A stretch of 64,000 bases of DNA from Campylobacter porcelli (GTDB taxonomy: Bacteria > Campylobacterota > Campylobacteria > Campylobacterales > Campylobacteraceae): the NCBI RefSeq assembly GCF_002139855.1, contig NZ_CP018789.1, positions 1,054,001-1,118,000 on the forward strand. Reading direction: 5' to 3'. A program made the translations under genes and the position numbers. The stretch's first letter is position 1; every line of letters begins with the position of its first letter. Below are positions 1 through 11,161 of the stretch, piece by piece. The notes below the pieces were generated by a model. That model worked only from the letters and a program-made list of their open reading frames with translations, made no database searches and was not told the origin of the DNA.

Positions 1-1776
<1,776 letters not shown>

Positions 1777-2199
1777 TTTTTTATTAGATTATTATATATT
1801 CTAATTCGCATCACTTCCTTGTTAAAGATAAATATAATTAGTTAATCTTTTTTAAAAATAAGATATTTTATTTAAAGATATGACTATTAAATTTATAGTG
1901 TTTAAATATTAACTTATAAGACGGAAAGCATTAACTACTATTAAGTAAGTTTTAAAACTTAATAGATTGTGAAGTTAAACTTGATAGTTAATATATTTAG
2001 TTATTGGGATAACAGATTGTTTAATTAACTATTTGCTAAACTAAGTCCATATTTAAAGCTTTAACAAGTCCTGTAAAATTGTTTTAAATATTAAAACTTG
2101 ATTGTGACTTTTAACAATAGGGAAATTAAATAACTTCACTTTTTAAGATATTCTTTAAAAGTGAGTTGGAATTATACAAGAGTAATGCTTAAAGAATTA
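1777..2199 (-). other. 23S leader region, no protein gene
   Basis: This 423-base AT-rich stretch lies between the exporter gene and 23S. It starts with an rRNA-type promoter (2171-2193). Just downstream is an imperfect hairpin at about 2139-2166 (CACTTTTAAAG pairing with CTTAAAAAGTG), which may belong to the 23S processing stem; the partner strand would lie beyond the 23S 3' end, outside the window. I see no tRNA here, and in particular no tRNA-Ala. Confidence 0.7.
2171..2193 (-). promoter_or_regulatory. Second rRNA promoter, driving 23S
   Basis: On the minus strand TTTAAGCATT (2184-2193) is followed by CTTG and a perfect TATAAT (2171-2176). This fits the Campylobacter sigma70 pattern (TTTAAGTnTT, T-rich -16, TATAAT). 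The same arrangement with the same spacing, and near-identical flanking bases (GTGAG[T/C]TGGAATTATA on the plus strand), lies upstream of 16S at 6063-6085. The promoter begins right after the stop codon of the exporter gene. It implies that 23S is transcribed separately from 16S. Confidence 0.75.
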
Positions 2200-2832
2200 T
2201 TAAATATATAGTATTTTTAAAAGAAATTTTACTAGCGTTAAAACAACAAAAAACATAATAATAGCAATAAATATATCTATAATCCTGTTAATTATTGGTT
2301 TTGATAAGAAGTGACTAAATTTTTTAGCACCAAAGCCTAATGAAAAAAACCATATAAACGAAGCAGAAAGACTACCAAATGCAAAAAGTATCTTCTCTTT
2401 AATATCAAATGTTAAAGCTGAAGCTCCTACCACAAAAACAGTATCTAAATAAACATGGGGATTTAAAAGTGTAATACAAAGGGTTAAAATAATAGTTTTT
2501 TTAATAGAAAAATTTGAATGCTCCATTTCAAATTTCATACTATTTTTATTAGAAAAAGCTGAAATTAATGCTGTTATAGCATAATAGCTAACAAATAAAA
2601 TTCCAAAAGTTGTGATTAATATATTTACTACCACATTTTTTGCTATAACTTCACCAACACCGAAAATTCCAGCTAATATCAATACAAAATCACATAAAAA
2701 ACATACAAGACAAACATAAAATACATTATTTTTAGCTATACCTTGTCGCAAAACAAAAGCATTTTGAGCTCCAATTGCCATAATCAACGAAAGTGATAGA
2801 AAAAATCCTTTTAAAAAAATAAAATTTTGCAT
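2200..2832 (-). CDS. LysE/ArgO-family amino acid exporter
   Basis: A 210-residue inner-membrane protein of the LysE superfamily, with about six hydrophobic segments. The family signature is at the N-terminus (GAQNAFVLRQG, about residues 21-31). Known members export basic amino acids such as lysine or arginine; the substrate here is unknown. It is the last gene of a three-gene operon, starting 2 bases after the ACT-protein stop, and ends at the promoter of 23S. Given its neighbours, an amino acid or hydroxy-amino acid is the likely cargo (inference). Length is normal for the family. Confidence 0.92.
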   Translation of the reverse strand: MQNFIFLKGFFLSLSLIMAIGAQNAFVLRQGIAKNNVFYVCLVCFLCDFVLILAGIFGVGEVIAKNVVVNILITTFGILFVSYYAITALISAFSNKNSMKFEMEHSNFSIKKTIILTLCITLLNPHVYLDTVFVVGASALTFDIKEKILFAFGSLSASFIWFFSLGFGAKKFSHFLSKPIINRIIDIFIAIIMFFVVLTLVKFLLKILYI

Positions 2833-2834
2833 AA

Positions 2835-3170
2835 CTATAATCCAATAATTTTCTTTACTTTATCAAAATCATTTTTATTAACAAAAATATAATCTCTTTC
2901 GTAAGCTGATACAACTAATACACTTATACATTCTTCTTTAAGCGGTCTTAATACCTCGAACAAGATGCCACTTTGTGAAAAATCAAAAATTTCATCTATA
3001 TAAAATGCTTTAAAAATTTGCGTATTATATGAATTTTTTAATTTATTTTTTATAATTGTATAACAATCAAACTCATTAACTACGCAAAATAAATCATCAG
3101 ATAAATTTATTGTGGCATTTTTATCTATTTTTTTTATTACGAATTCCCCACTTTGAATTTTTAATTTCAT
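2835..3170 (-). CDS. ACT-domain protein (CASTOR/ACT_7-like), putative amino acid sensor
   Basis: A 111-residue soluble protein. The C-terminal half has the pattern of stand-alone CASTOR-like ACT proteins: KAFYIDEIFDFSQSGILFEV followed by ECISVLVVSAYERDYIFVN and a closing helix. ACT domains bind small ligands, most often amino acids; many bacterial members of this group are uncharacterised. Its ATG overlaps the stop of the dioxygenase gene as ATGA (3167-3170), so translational coupling is likely. The exporter follows after 2 bases. Family assignment is from sequence pattern; the ligand is unknown. Confidence 0.75.
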   Translation of the reverse strand: MKLKIQSGEFVIKKIDKNATINLSDDLFCVVNEFDCYTIIKNKLKNSYNTQIFKAFYIDEIFDFSQSGILFEVLRPLKEECISVLVVSAYERDYIFVNKNDFDKVKKIIGL

Positions 3171-3993
3171 TCTAAAACCTCTATATCAAAACCTACACTA
3201 GACCTATAACCAACTTCGTTAATATTTATTTGAGAAATTTCTGTTACTTCATGCCATAATCCACTATTTAAATCTGGCTGAATAATTCCTTGACCATTTT
3301 TTAATATCGTTTCAAATATTTTTGTTTTTTTATCATTTTTATAGATTATACTTTTTGCACCATTGATATTTTGTCTATCGATAACAAAAGCAGACATTAT
3401 AAAATCCATTCCATCTTGGTGTATTCCTTCTGGTGAATTTGTAGATTTTTTACCATCTTTACAGGATATAAAAGTATGATGAACTGTAATTGCAAATTTA
3501 GATTTTTTATATATCTACCTATTTTAAAAGAGACGAATTTAAGCATAGTTCTTAAATCATCATCAAATAAATTATCAGGCAATTCTTTAAATTTTCTTTC
3601 ACTTTTTCTATAATCAAACTTTTCATCTGCTATAAATGCGAGAGATTGGAGAAAATTATTTGCGGGTATTCTTTCAATTTTAAAATTTTCATTTTTAATA
3701 TCGATGATATATTTAGAAATAAGTCGTTTTCTACTAGGTATAAATAATGAAATTGTTTTTAAAATACTGCTATCCAAATTTATAGATGAAAAATCAAAAT
3801 TAATATTTTTATACATTTCATCGTTATTAATTTTCATAAATTTAGAGATATAATCGATTTTATTTTTATGCAACAAATATAAATCATCTTCATATTCATC
3901 ATAATATGATTGTAGTTTATTTTGAATTTTTCCTAAATCCAAACCAATGTCAATGCAATCGACAATAGTAATAGGAAAAGCTATCTTACTCAT
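3167..3993 (-). pseudogene. 2-oxoglutarate/Fe(II) dioxygenase family gene (2OG-Fe_Oxy_2, isoleucine-hydroxylase-like), interrupted by a -1 frameshift
   Basis: Two overlapping frames form one protein of about 275 residues. The first (start 3993) gives the N-terminal 160 or so residues and then runs on in a wrong frame to 3397. The second carries the catalytic part: SPEGIHQDGMDF with the H-x-D metal pair, a distal His in GLWHEVTEI and an Arg in GYRSSVGFD. The break is at an A6 run (T6 at 3503-3508 on the plus strand); one extra A would restore the frame (RYIKKSKFAITVHH). Relatives in PF10014 hydroxylate free amino acids such as L-isoleucine. An AGGAG ribosome site precedes the ATG. It could be a decayed gene, a phase-off allele, a -1 frameshift product (A AAA AAT) or a sequencing error. 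Confidence 0.8.
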
Positions 3994-4016
3994 TTCTTAA
4001 CTCCTAAAAAATAGGA

Positions 4017-4022
4017 ATTATA
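4017..4022 (-). promoter_or_regulatory. Probable promoter (-10) of the dioxygenase-ACT-exporter operon
   Basis: The minus strand has a perfect TATAAT here in T-rich surroundings, 23 bases upstream of the ATG at 3993, with an AGGAG ribosome site between. The operon may therefore be transcribed on its own as well as by read-through from the 16S/tRNA-Ile transcript. Confidence 0.55.
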
Positions 4023-4124
4023 TAAGATATAAAATAAATTAAAAATAGAAAATAAAATTCAAAAATAAATTTAAAAAAAATTAAGAAATATAATAAAAAT
4101 ATTCATCAGTAGACGAAATATAAA

Positions 4125-4201
4125 TGGTGGGCCTAACAAGACTTGAACTTGTGACCTCACCCTTATCAGGGGTGCACTCTAACCAGCTGAGCTATAGGCC
4201 C
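4125..4201 (-). tRNA. tRNA-Ile (GAT)
   Basis: A 77-base tRNA on the minus strand starting GGGCCTATAGCTC, with anticodon loop CTGATAA (anticodon GAT), a TTCAAGT T-loop and an encoded CCA end (4125-4127). It is the spacer tRNA of the rRNA operon, 95 bases downstream of 16S. Most Campylobacter rRNA spacers also carry tRNA-Ala(TGC); none is seen between 16S and 23S here. Confidence 0.97.
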
Positions 4202-4221
4202 TTAAATAACTACTTTATAAA

Positions 4222-4253
4222 TCAATCTCTCAAACCTAAACAAGCTGATTGAG
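4222..4253 (-). other. 3' strand of the 16S rRNA processing stem
   Basis: This stretch downstream of 16S is nearly complementary to the 16S leader at 5929-5962. Both carry the CTAAACAAG core flanked by matching TCAATCT and GATTGAG blocks. Together they would close the precursor 16S stem cut by RNase III. The intact pairing shows that 16S and tRNA-Ile are still made as one precursor. Confidence 0.65.
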
Positions 4254-4296
4254 ACTATATTGAAGTGATAATTGTGAGATTATCACTTTGTACTCT

Positions 4297-5810
<1,514 letters not shown>

Positions 5811-6142
5811 AATACTTCGCAAATTAGCAAAGTAATAATTTATTATGAAGTTTTAATCTAAAAACTTAATTGTTTGTAACTATTAAATTAGCAATTATTT
5901 AATTTAAATAATTAAAATTGCCTTTGGCTCAATCGATCACTTGTTTAGATTTCAAAGATTGACTATAAATGATAGTTTAACATTATAAAAATTAAAAAAC
6001 AGAAACGATAAAGAGATGATTTATCCAACTATAAGAAGGTGCTTCTCAATTCGTGAGCTGGAATTATATAAGAGATATACTTAAAGTTTGCTGAATGATT
6101 GGGGAGGGGGATGGAATTTATTGAAATTTTTTTGTTTATTTA
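5811..6142 (-). other. 16S rRNA leader and promoter region, no protein gene
   Basis: This stretch of about 330 bases contains the rRNA promoter (6063-6085), the leader transcript, and the 5' strand of the 16S processing stem (5929-5962), which pairs with 4222-4253. Between the promoter and the preceding gene is a short G-rich run (GGGGAGGGGG, 6101-6110) of unknown meaning. Confidence 0.7.
6063..6085 (-). promoter_or_regulatory. rRNA promoter P(16S)
   Basis: On the minus strand TTTAAG (6080-6085) is followed at identical spacing to the 23S promoter by TATAAT (6063-6068), giving a Campylobacter-type sigma70 promoter about 255 bases upstream of mature 16S. The downstream bases TATAATTCCAGCTCAC differ by one from those at the 23S promoter. 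Confidence 0.8.
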
Positions 6143-7258
6143 TTAAAATTCTGACAAAATATCGCTAAATTTAACTGAATTATTAAATATTATCTCGCTA
6201 TTTTGGATATTGGATTTAAATTTGCTTAGATAGCCATTGCCATTTTGTATTAACACTCCATTGCTAATTAAAAATTTTTCATATATGGATATAAACTCTA
6301 ATCCTTTTATATAAGAAATTGGCTTATAGGCTATAAATTCCCCATTTAAATTTAATCCATTGAAGCTTTGATTGTCTATTAATATATCAAATTTTAGCTC
6401 CAAAAAATCTCTAATAGTAAGATTATCCACGACTATCTCTGGTTTACTTATAATGAAATTTTTATAATTACTTGTGCTTATATTTTTTAATATAATTTTT
6501 GAGCTAATATCATCAAAAGCTATGCCATTTACCATAATATATTTAGCCGTTAAATCAGTAAAAATATCTGCTAAGCTATAAGCGTTTATTTTTGAGCTTA
6601 ATCTAATATTTTCGCTTGTTAGATTAATAAAATTTATATTTGAACTTAAATTATCAATTAATAATTTTAAATTACTAGGATTTAGAGCATATGGATTAAA
6701 ATCTGCAAAATCAACACCATCAATATACTCAATCTCGCTAAAAATACCACTCATATCAACATTAATATTATCAAATTCAAATTTAGCTTTATCAAGATTT
6801 GCTTTTATGAAATATAGCTTTTTGCTATCCATAATGCTATTAATAGAGATATTTGAAAATTTAATAGAGCTATGATGTTGAATAATTTGAATTGGTGATA
6901 TATCTGCTTGAATATGAATTTTGCCCCCATATAGCGGAATATTTAGACTAAATTTAGCCAAATTAACACTATCTTGTGATAAATCCTTAATATCTCCATT
7001 AATTTTAAATCCATTAAATATAAAAAGAGGGTTATAGCTACTACTCATATCTATATCTAAATCAAAATCTTTATATTGAAGTCTAAAATTTAAATTATTA
7101 GAAAGTATGGAGCTATTTTTATTTACACTATCTATTTTAAATTCTTTGATATTTTGAAGCTTAGCTAGTGCTGAATTTAGCATATGGTTTGAAAATATAT
7201 AAGCAAACCCATATAATCCAATCAATAAAATAGATATTATAAATATCAGCTTTTTCAT
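6143..7258 (-). CDS. Hypothetical periplasmic protein with N-terminal membrane anchor
   Basis: A 371-residue protein that I do not recognise. Residues 1-20 form one hydrophobic segment after MKK, a signal anchor or signal peptide. The rest is rich in Asn, Ile, Ser and Asp with many alternating hydrophobic residues, as expected for a long beta-rich periplasmic domain, loosely like AsmA/DUF945-type proteins (weak inference). Its ATG overlaps the DedA stop as ATGA, so it is the last gene of the 5-FCL/rny/SYLF/DedA operon. The stop lies about 60 bases before the 16S promoter. Confidence 0.8.
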   Translation of the reverse strand: MKKLIFIISILLIGLYGFAYIFSNHMLNSALAKLQNIKEFKIDSVNKNSSILSNNLNFRLQYKDFDLDIDMSSSYNPLFIFNGFKINGDIKDLSQDSVNLAKFSLNIPLYGGKIHIQADISPIQIIQHHSSIKFSNISINSIMDSKKLYFIKANLDKAKFEFDNINVDMSGIFSEIEYIDGVDFADFNPYALNPSNLKLLIDNLSSNINFINLTSENIRLSSKINAYSLADIFTDLTAKYIMVNGIAFDDISSKIILKNISTSNYKNFIISKPEIVVDNLTIRDFLELKFDILIDNQSFNGLNLNGEFIAYKPISYIKGLEFISIYEKFLISNGVLIQNGNGYLSKFKSNIQNSEIIFNNSVKFSDILSEF

Positions 7259-7815
7259 CTTTTTTTAGTAGCCCAGCTAAAATATAGCCATATAAGACCA
7301 AGCAAAATAAACAAAAATATAGGAATGATATAGCCATGATCGCCAAAATATGATGTAAATCTCGATATAAATTCTCCCGCATAATAGCTAAGCAATCCTA
7401 AGCTAATCGACCATATAGCAGAGCAAATAGCGTTAATGATAGCAAATTTAATCAAGCTATATTTGGTTAGACCAATAGCTAAAGGCACTAAAGTTTTTAG
7501 CCCGTAAATATATTTTTTGATAAAAATAATCTTATCGCCATATTTTTTAAATAAAATTTGAGCTAAAGCAAGTTTTCGTTTATGTGATTTAAAATATGGC
7601 ATTACAGAGCTTTTATTATATCTTCCCATATATACTAAAATCATATCTCCGATGAAGTTTGCCACTGCGGCAATTATAATTGATAGAGTTAAACTCATAC
7701 TACCTTCAAAGCTAAGCAATCCAGCACCAATTATAGCCACCATTCCCCCACCAAGGCTATATAAAAATAGTATCAAATATCCATAAGTAGAAAGATTTGC
7801 TAAAATATCTTGCAT
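7255..7815 (-). CDS. DedA-family membrane protein
   Basis: A 186-residue membrane protein of the DedA/VTT family, with several transmembrane helices and the family's re-entrant regions. Recognisable stretches are the motif around NFIGDMILVYMGRY and the block KKYGDKIIFIKKYIYGLKTL followed by PLAIGLTKYS. DedA proteins are linked to lipid flipping and membrane homeostasis. It is cotranscribed with its neighbours: the start touches the SYLF gene stop at 7815 and the stop overlaps the next gene by 4 bases. Confidence 0.9.
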   Translation of the reverse strand: MQDILANLSTYGYLILFLYSLGGGMVAIIGAGLLSFEGSMSLTLSIIIAAVANFIGDMILVYMGRYNKSSVMPYFKSHKRKLALAQILFKKYGDKIIFIKKYIYGLKTLVPLAIGLTKYSLIKFAIINAICSAIWSISLGLLSYYAGEFISRFTSYFGDHGYIIPIFLFILLGLIWLYFSWATKKR

Positions 7816-8456
7816 TATTTCACCACCGATACGGCTTGTAATAGCTGTCTATAGCCATATGAATTGGGGTCAAATTTAACCTTATCATCAACCGTGATTA
7901 CAGACCCACCAAGATTCGCACCTGCGAAAAAGCCTGTATTATTTGTATAAGCATAAATATCGCTAAACCCAATATCGCTCATAGTTCCGATATTTGCACT
8001 ATGATCCATAAAGCTAACTGATGTGCTAGCATTTAATGTAAATTTATTATCGTAAATATCTTTTATTATCCCTCTATTCATTAGATACATTACAATAAAA
8101 TTATTCTCATATCCTACTTGCAATCCGATAGTCGCACCACCTAGCCTTACTGGCACCACGCTCCAAACGCTATTTTGGTGATATGTAATTCTATCATCTA
8201 TAAACTCTTTTGAATCCTCATCACGCACAAGCATAACCCCACGACCCACCGTCGCCCCAAGGATAAATCCAGCCTTAACAAAAGTAGGAAAAACTATAAT
8301 AGCAGATGAATTTATAATAATTGATTGCGGTATTTTGTTAGTTCGATTAATTAAATTATAGGCATTTGCACTATCTAAAAGTCTCTCATCGCTAGCATGT
8401 AAGCTTAGGCTAATAAAAATTAGATAAATAATCTTTATTAATACTCTATTTCGCAT
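7815..8456 (-). CDS. SYLF (YSC84-like) lipid-binding domain protein, exported
   Basis: A 213-residue protein with an N-terminal signal peptide (about residues 1-22) and a SYLF domain. Family blocks visible are PQSIIINSSAIIVFPTFVKA, GFILGATVGRGVMLVRDE, GGATIGLQVGYE and a C-terminal glycine-rich FFAGANLGGSVITVD. SYLF proteins bind phosphoinositides in eukaryotes; the bacterial role is poorly known. The start overlaps the 3' end of rny by 11 bases, so it is translated from the same message. Confidence 0.9.
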   Translation of the reverse strand: MRNRVLIKIIYLIFISLSLHASDERLLDSANAYNLINRTNKIPQSIIINSSAIIVFPTFVKAGFILGATVGRGVMLVRDEDSKEFIDDRITYHQNSVWSVVPVRLGGATIGLQVGYENNFIVMYLMNRGIIKDIYDNKFTLNASTSVSFMDHSANIGTMSDIGFSDIYAYTNNTGFFAGANLGGSVITVDDKVKFDPNSYGYRQLLQAVSVVK

Positions 8457-10002
8457 ACTCTACAGCCCTTAATTCTCGTATTACATTTACTTTGATTTCC
8501 CCTGGATATTGCATTTTACTCTCTATCTCTTCAGCAATCTCTTTAGCTAAAAGCACAGCCTCATCATCATTGACCAACTCCGCATTAGCAATAACCCTTA
8601 TCTCGCGACCAGCATTTATAGCGTAGGCATTTTTAATACCTTCTTTGGAATTTGCTATATTCTCTATCTCTTCAACTCTTTTTAAAAAGCTCTCAAGCAC
8701 CTCTCTTCTAGCACCAGGGCGTGCTGCAGATAACGCATCAGCAGCACAAACTGCCGCACACTCCACGCTTAGAGCCTCTTCGTGTCCGTGGTGAGCATAA
8801 ATAGCATTAATCACAACTGGATGCTCTTTATAACGCTTACAAATTTCGGCACCTAAATCGACATGGCTACCTTGATACTCATGCGTTAATGCCTTGCCAA
8901 TATCGTGCAATATACCAGCCCTAATAGCAAGCTTCTCATCTCCACCAGTTTCAGCAGCTATAATTCCAGCCAAATAAGCAACCTCAAGGCTATGAGCTAG
9001 AGCATTTTGACCATAACTAGCTCTAAATTTCATCTTGCCAATTAGTTTTACAATCTCTGGATGAACTTTGGTAATTCCTAAATCAATTAAGATATTTTCG
9101 CCCTCTTCTAAAATACTAGCCTCAAATTCCTCGCAAACTTTTTGATGAATTTCCTCTATTCTAGCTGGTTGGATTCTCCCATCTTCAACTAATAGTTCAA
9201 TTACCCTAGTAGCAATGGCCCTACGATATAAATTAAAGCTTGAAAGCACAATAGCATGCGGTGTATCATCTATTATTACATCAACTCCAAGCACCATCTC
9301 AAGGGTTTTGATATTGCGTCCCTCTTTGCCTATAATCCTACCTTTTAACTCATCATTTTTAATATCAACTACATTGATTAATCTCTCAGCAGCGAACTCT
9401 CCAGCAAATCTACTAGTAGCTTGAGCTAGGATATAATTAGCCTTTTTCTTAGCCTCTCTTTTTGCCTCTTCTTCATATTTTCTAACGATATGAGCTATAT
9501 CGGCACGGCTTTTTTCTTCAACTTTTTTAAGCACCAACTCCCTTGCTTCTTCTTGGGTTAAACCAGCCATACGCTCCATAGTTTTTAGCATTTCATCAAT
9601 CTTTTCTTGATAGCTATTTTTTAAATTTAAACCCTCTTCATATAACGCTTTGGCTCTATTTTGGCTTAATTCTAAATCACTTTTAGCACTATCTAAATTC
9701 TCTTTTTCAAAGAGCAAATTTTGCTCTTTTTTAGCTATTTCATCGAATTTTTGGTTATACTCTTTTTGGAGTTTGCTCCCCTTTTCTTCATATCTTTTTT
9801 TAACCTCAAATTCAGCCTCGCTAACCTTAACTTTAGCATCTTTTAAAATGCCTTCAGCCTCAAATTCAATCGCTTTTGCTTTTGCTTTTGCCTGCTCTAC
9901 TAAAATATTATAGTTGGCATCATTTATCTTTTTAGATATTAGCCAACCTCCTCCAGCTCCAAAAATCAAGCCTCCTAACCCTATTAATGACATCTCTATC
10001 AT
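8446..10002 (-). CDS. rny: Ribonuclease Y
   Basis: A 518-residue membrane-anchored endoribonuclease that starts mRNA decay. In order: one N-terminal transmembrane helix (about residues 4-22), a long charged coiled coil (to about 200), a KH RNA-binding domain (GRIIGKEGRNIK near 220) and an HD hydrolase domain (HSLEVAYLAG, HDIGKALTHE near 365, HHGHE). Length and order are standard. The start codon lies inside the 3' end of the 5-FCL gene (71-base overlap); a later in-frame Met (residue 4) is possible. The SYLF gene overlaps its 3' end. Confidence 0.97.
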   Translation of the reverse strand: MIEMSLIGLGGLIFGAGGGWLISKKINDANYNILVEQAKAKAKAIEFEAEGILKDAKVKVSEAEFEVKKRYEEKGSKLQKEYNQKFDEIAKKEQNLLFEKENLDSAKSDLELSQNRAKALYEEGLNLKNSYQEKIDEMLKTMERMAGLTQEEARELVLKKVEEKSRADIAHIVRKYEEEAKREAKKKANYILAQATSRFAGEFAAERLINVVDIKNDELKGRIIGKEGRNIKTLEMVLGVDVIIDDTPHAIVLSSFNLYRRAIATRVIELLVEDGRIQPARIEEIHQKVCEEFEASILEEGENILIDLGITKVHPEIVKLIGKMKFRASYGQNALAHSLEVAYLAGIIAAETGGDEKLAIRAGILHDIGKALTHEYQGSHVDLGAEICKRYKEHPVVINAIYAHHGHEEALSVECAAVCAADALSAARPGARREVLESFLKRVEEIENIANSKEGIKNAYAINAGREIRVIANAELVNDDEAVLLAKEIAEEIESKMQYPGEIKVNVIRELRAVEYAK

Positions 10003-10561
10003 AACATACCTTTTTTATATATTTTTTAGTAGGTGTAAGATAAAAGTCGGCACAAACATCGTGTGCGTCACAAATTTTATAATCAACATACATATCTTTT
10101 ATACTTACAAACACAATAACCGGTCTATAACCTAGATTATCAAAAAACCTATCATAAAACCCAGCTCCGTGCCCTACTCTACCCATATTAGCATCTACTG
10201 CGATAACTGGCACTATAGCCATATCTATATCTTTTTTATAAGCATTTGAGTTTGCCGCTTCTTTAATACCAAATTCAGATACTTTAAAGGGCAAACGCAA
10301 TTTTACCATTTTTAAACTTTTATCTACCATAAATGGGACAAATATTGTGCAATTTTTTGCTATTTTTCGTCTAAGTTTAATTAAATTTGGCTCCATTTTC
10401 ATAGGAGTAAAAATAAGCAAATTCTTTACTTTATACAGCTTAATAAGCCTTAAAATATCCAAATTAACCCTATTTTTATAGCAGTTAGCCACTCTTTTAG
10501 ACTCCTTATTCAGAGCCAATTTTGCTACTTTTCTACAAGTTTGTTTATCAAATTTAACCAT
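9932..10561 (-). CDS. 5-formyltetrahydrofolate cyclo-ligase family protein
   Basis: A 209-residue cytosolic protein. This enzyme converts 5-formyl-THF to 5,10-methenyl-THF using ATP. The family signature is VPVIAVDANMGRVGHGAGFYDRFF (about residues 117-140, read in two parts), which contains the ATP/substrate loop, together with an N-terminal basic helix and a mid-protein FVPFMVDK strand. It is the first gene of the minus-strand operon ending in the hypothetical gene at 6143, and diverges from the tlpA-ftsY-radA operon. Its C-terminus overlaps rny by 71 bases. Confidence 0.9.
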   Translation of the reverse strand: MVKFDKQTCRKVAKLALNKESKRVANCYKNRVNLDILRLIKLYKVKNLLIFTPMKMEPNLIKLRRKIAKNCTIFVPFMVDKSLKMVKLRLPFKVSEFGIKEAANSNAYKKDIDMAIVPVIAVDANMGRVGHGAGFYDRFFDNLGYRPVIVFVSIKDMYVDYKICDAHDVCADFYLTPTKKYIKKVCYDRDVINRVRRLDFWSWRRLANI

Positions 10562-10580
10562 AATATTAATCTTTATTTAG

Positions 10581-10586
10581 TATAAT
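10581..10586 (+). promoter_or_regulatory. Promoter (-10) of the tlpA-ftsY-radA operon
   Basis: TATAAT stands in the divergent intergenic region after a T-rich stretch, 36 bases before the ATG at 10622, with an AGGAAAA ribosome site (10611-10617) in between. Confidence 0.6.
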
Positions 10587-10621
10587 TTTGGCAATTTTAC
10601 CAAAAAATATAGGAAAATATA

Positions 10622-11161
10622 ATGAAATTTAAAATCTTTCTAGCAGCAGCTTTATTAGCTATTTTAACAGGTTGCAACAACACTTCAAACGAAGAGTCAA
10701 ATCCAACTTCAGTAATAGAAGCAGACTATTCAAAACCATTTAAACTTACATTAAATGATGGCAGTGAGTTAAAAATGCAAAAAAAAGATAACGGCTATGA
10801 CTTTAATATCAAGGATAAAGCTATATTTTTAAATTTCTTTGCCACTTGGTGCCCACCTTGTAAGGTAGAGATCCCATATCTTGTATCGCTTCAAGAGAAA
10901 TTTAAAGATAAACTTCAAATCATCGGTGTATCAGTTGAGACCTTAAGCCTAGAGCAAGCAAATGAATTTAAAGAGCTACTAAATATCAACTACCCAATTG
11001 CATACACAGATGAAAATCAATATTTAATCTCATCGCTTGGCGGCGTGGTTGGAATTCCATTTAGCATTTTATACTATCCAAATGGCAAATTTGCTACTTC
11101 TTATAGCGGATTGGTGCCGATTGAGATGCTAGAAAATGATATTAAAAAGGTTATTGAGTAA
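10622..11161 (+). CDS. TlpA-like thioredoxin-fold lipoprotein
   Basis: A 179-residue protein with a lipoprotein signal peptide (LLAILTGC, Cys at about 18) and a thioredoxin fold with active site WCPPC at about residues 76-80 and a cis-proline region (GVVGIPFSILYY). It should act in the periplasm as a membrane-tethered thiol-disulfide reductase, perhaps for cytochrome c maturation or protein thiol repair. The specific partner cannot be told from sequence. The stop overlaps the ftsY start as TAATG. Confidence 0.92.
   Translation: MKFKIFLAAALLAILTGCNNTSNEESNPTSVIEADYSKPFKLTLNDGSELKMQKKDNGYDFNIKDKAIFLNFFATWCPPCKVEIPYLVSLQEKFKDKLQIIGVSVETLSLEQANEFKELLNINYPIAYTDENQYLISSLGGVVGIPFSILYYPNGKFATSYSGLVPIEMLENDIKKVIE

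Noticed and set aside
3397-3466. C-terminal tail of the first dioxygenase frame (ending KMEWIL)
   Set aside because: It is the out-of-frame continuation after the A6 run; the conserved H-x-D sequence lies in the other frame over the same bases.
6101-6110. G-rich run as a phase-variation tract
   Set aside because: It is interrupted by an A and lies outside any gene, upstream of the 16S promoter; no switch can be argued.
7161-7382. 73-codon minus-strand frame
   Set aside because: It overlaps the end of DedA and the start of the next gene in a third frame and has no homology signal.
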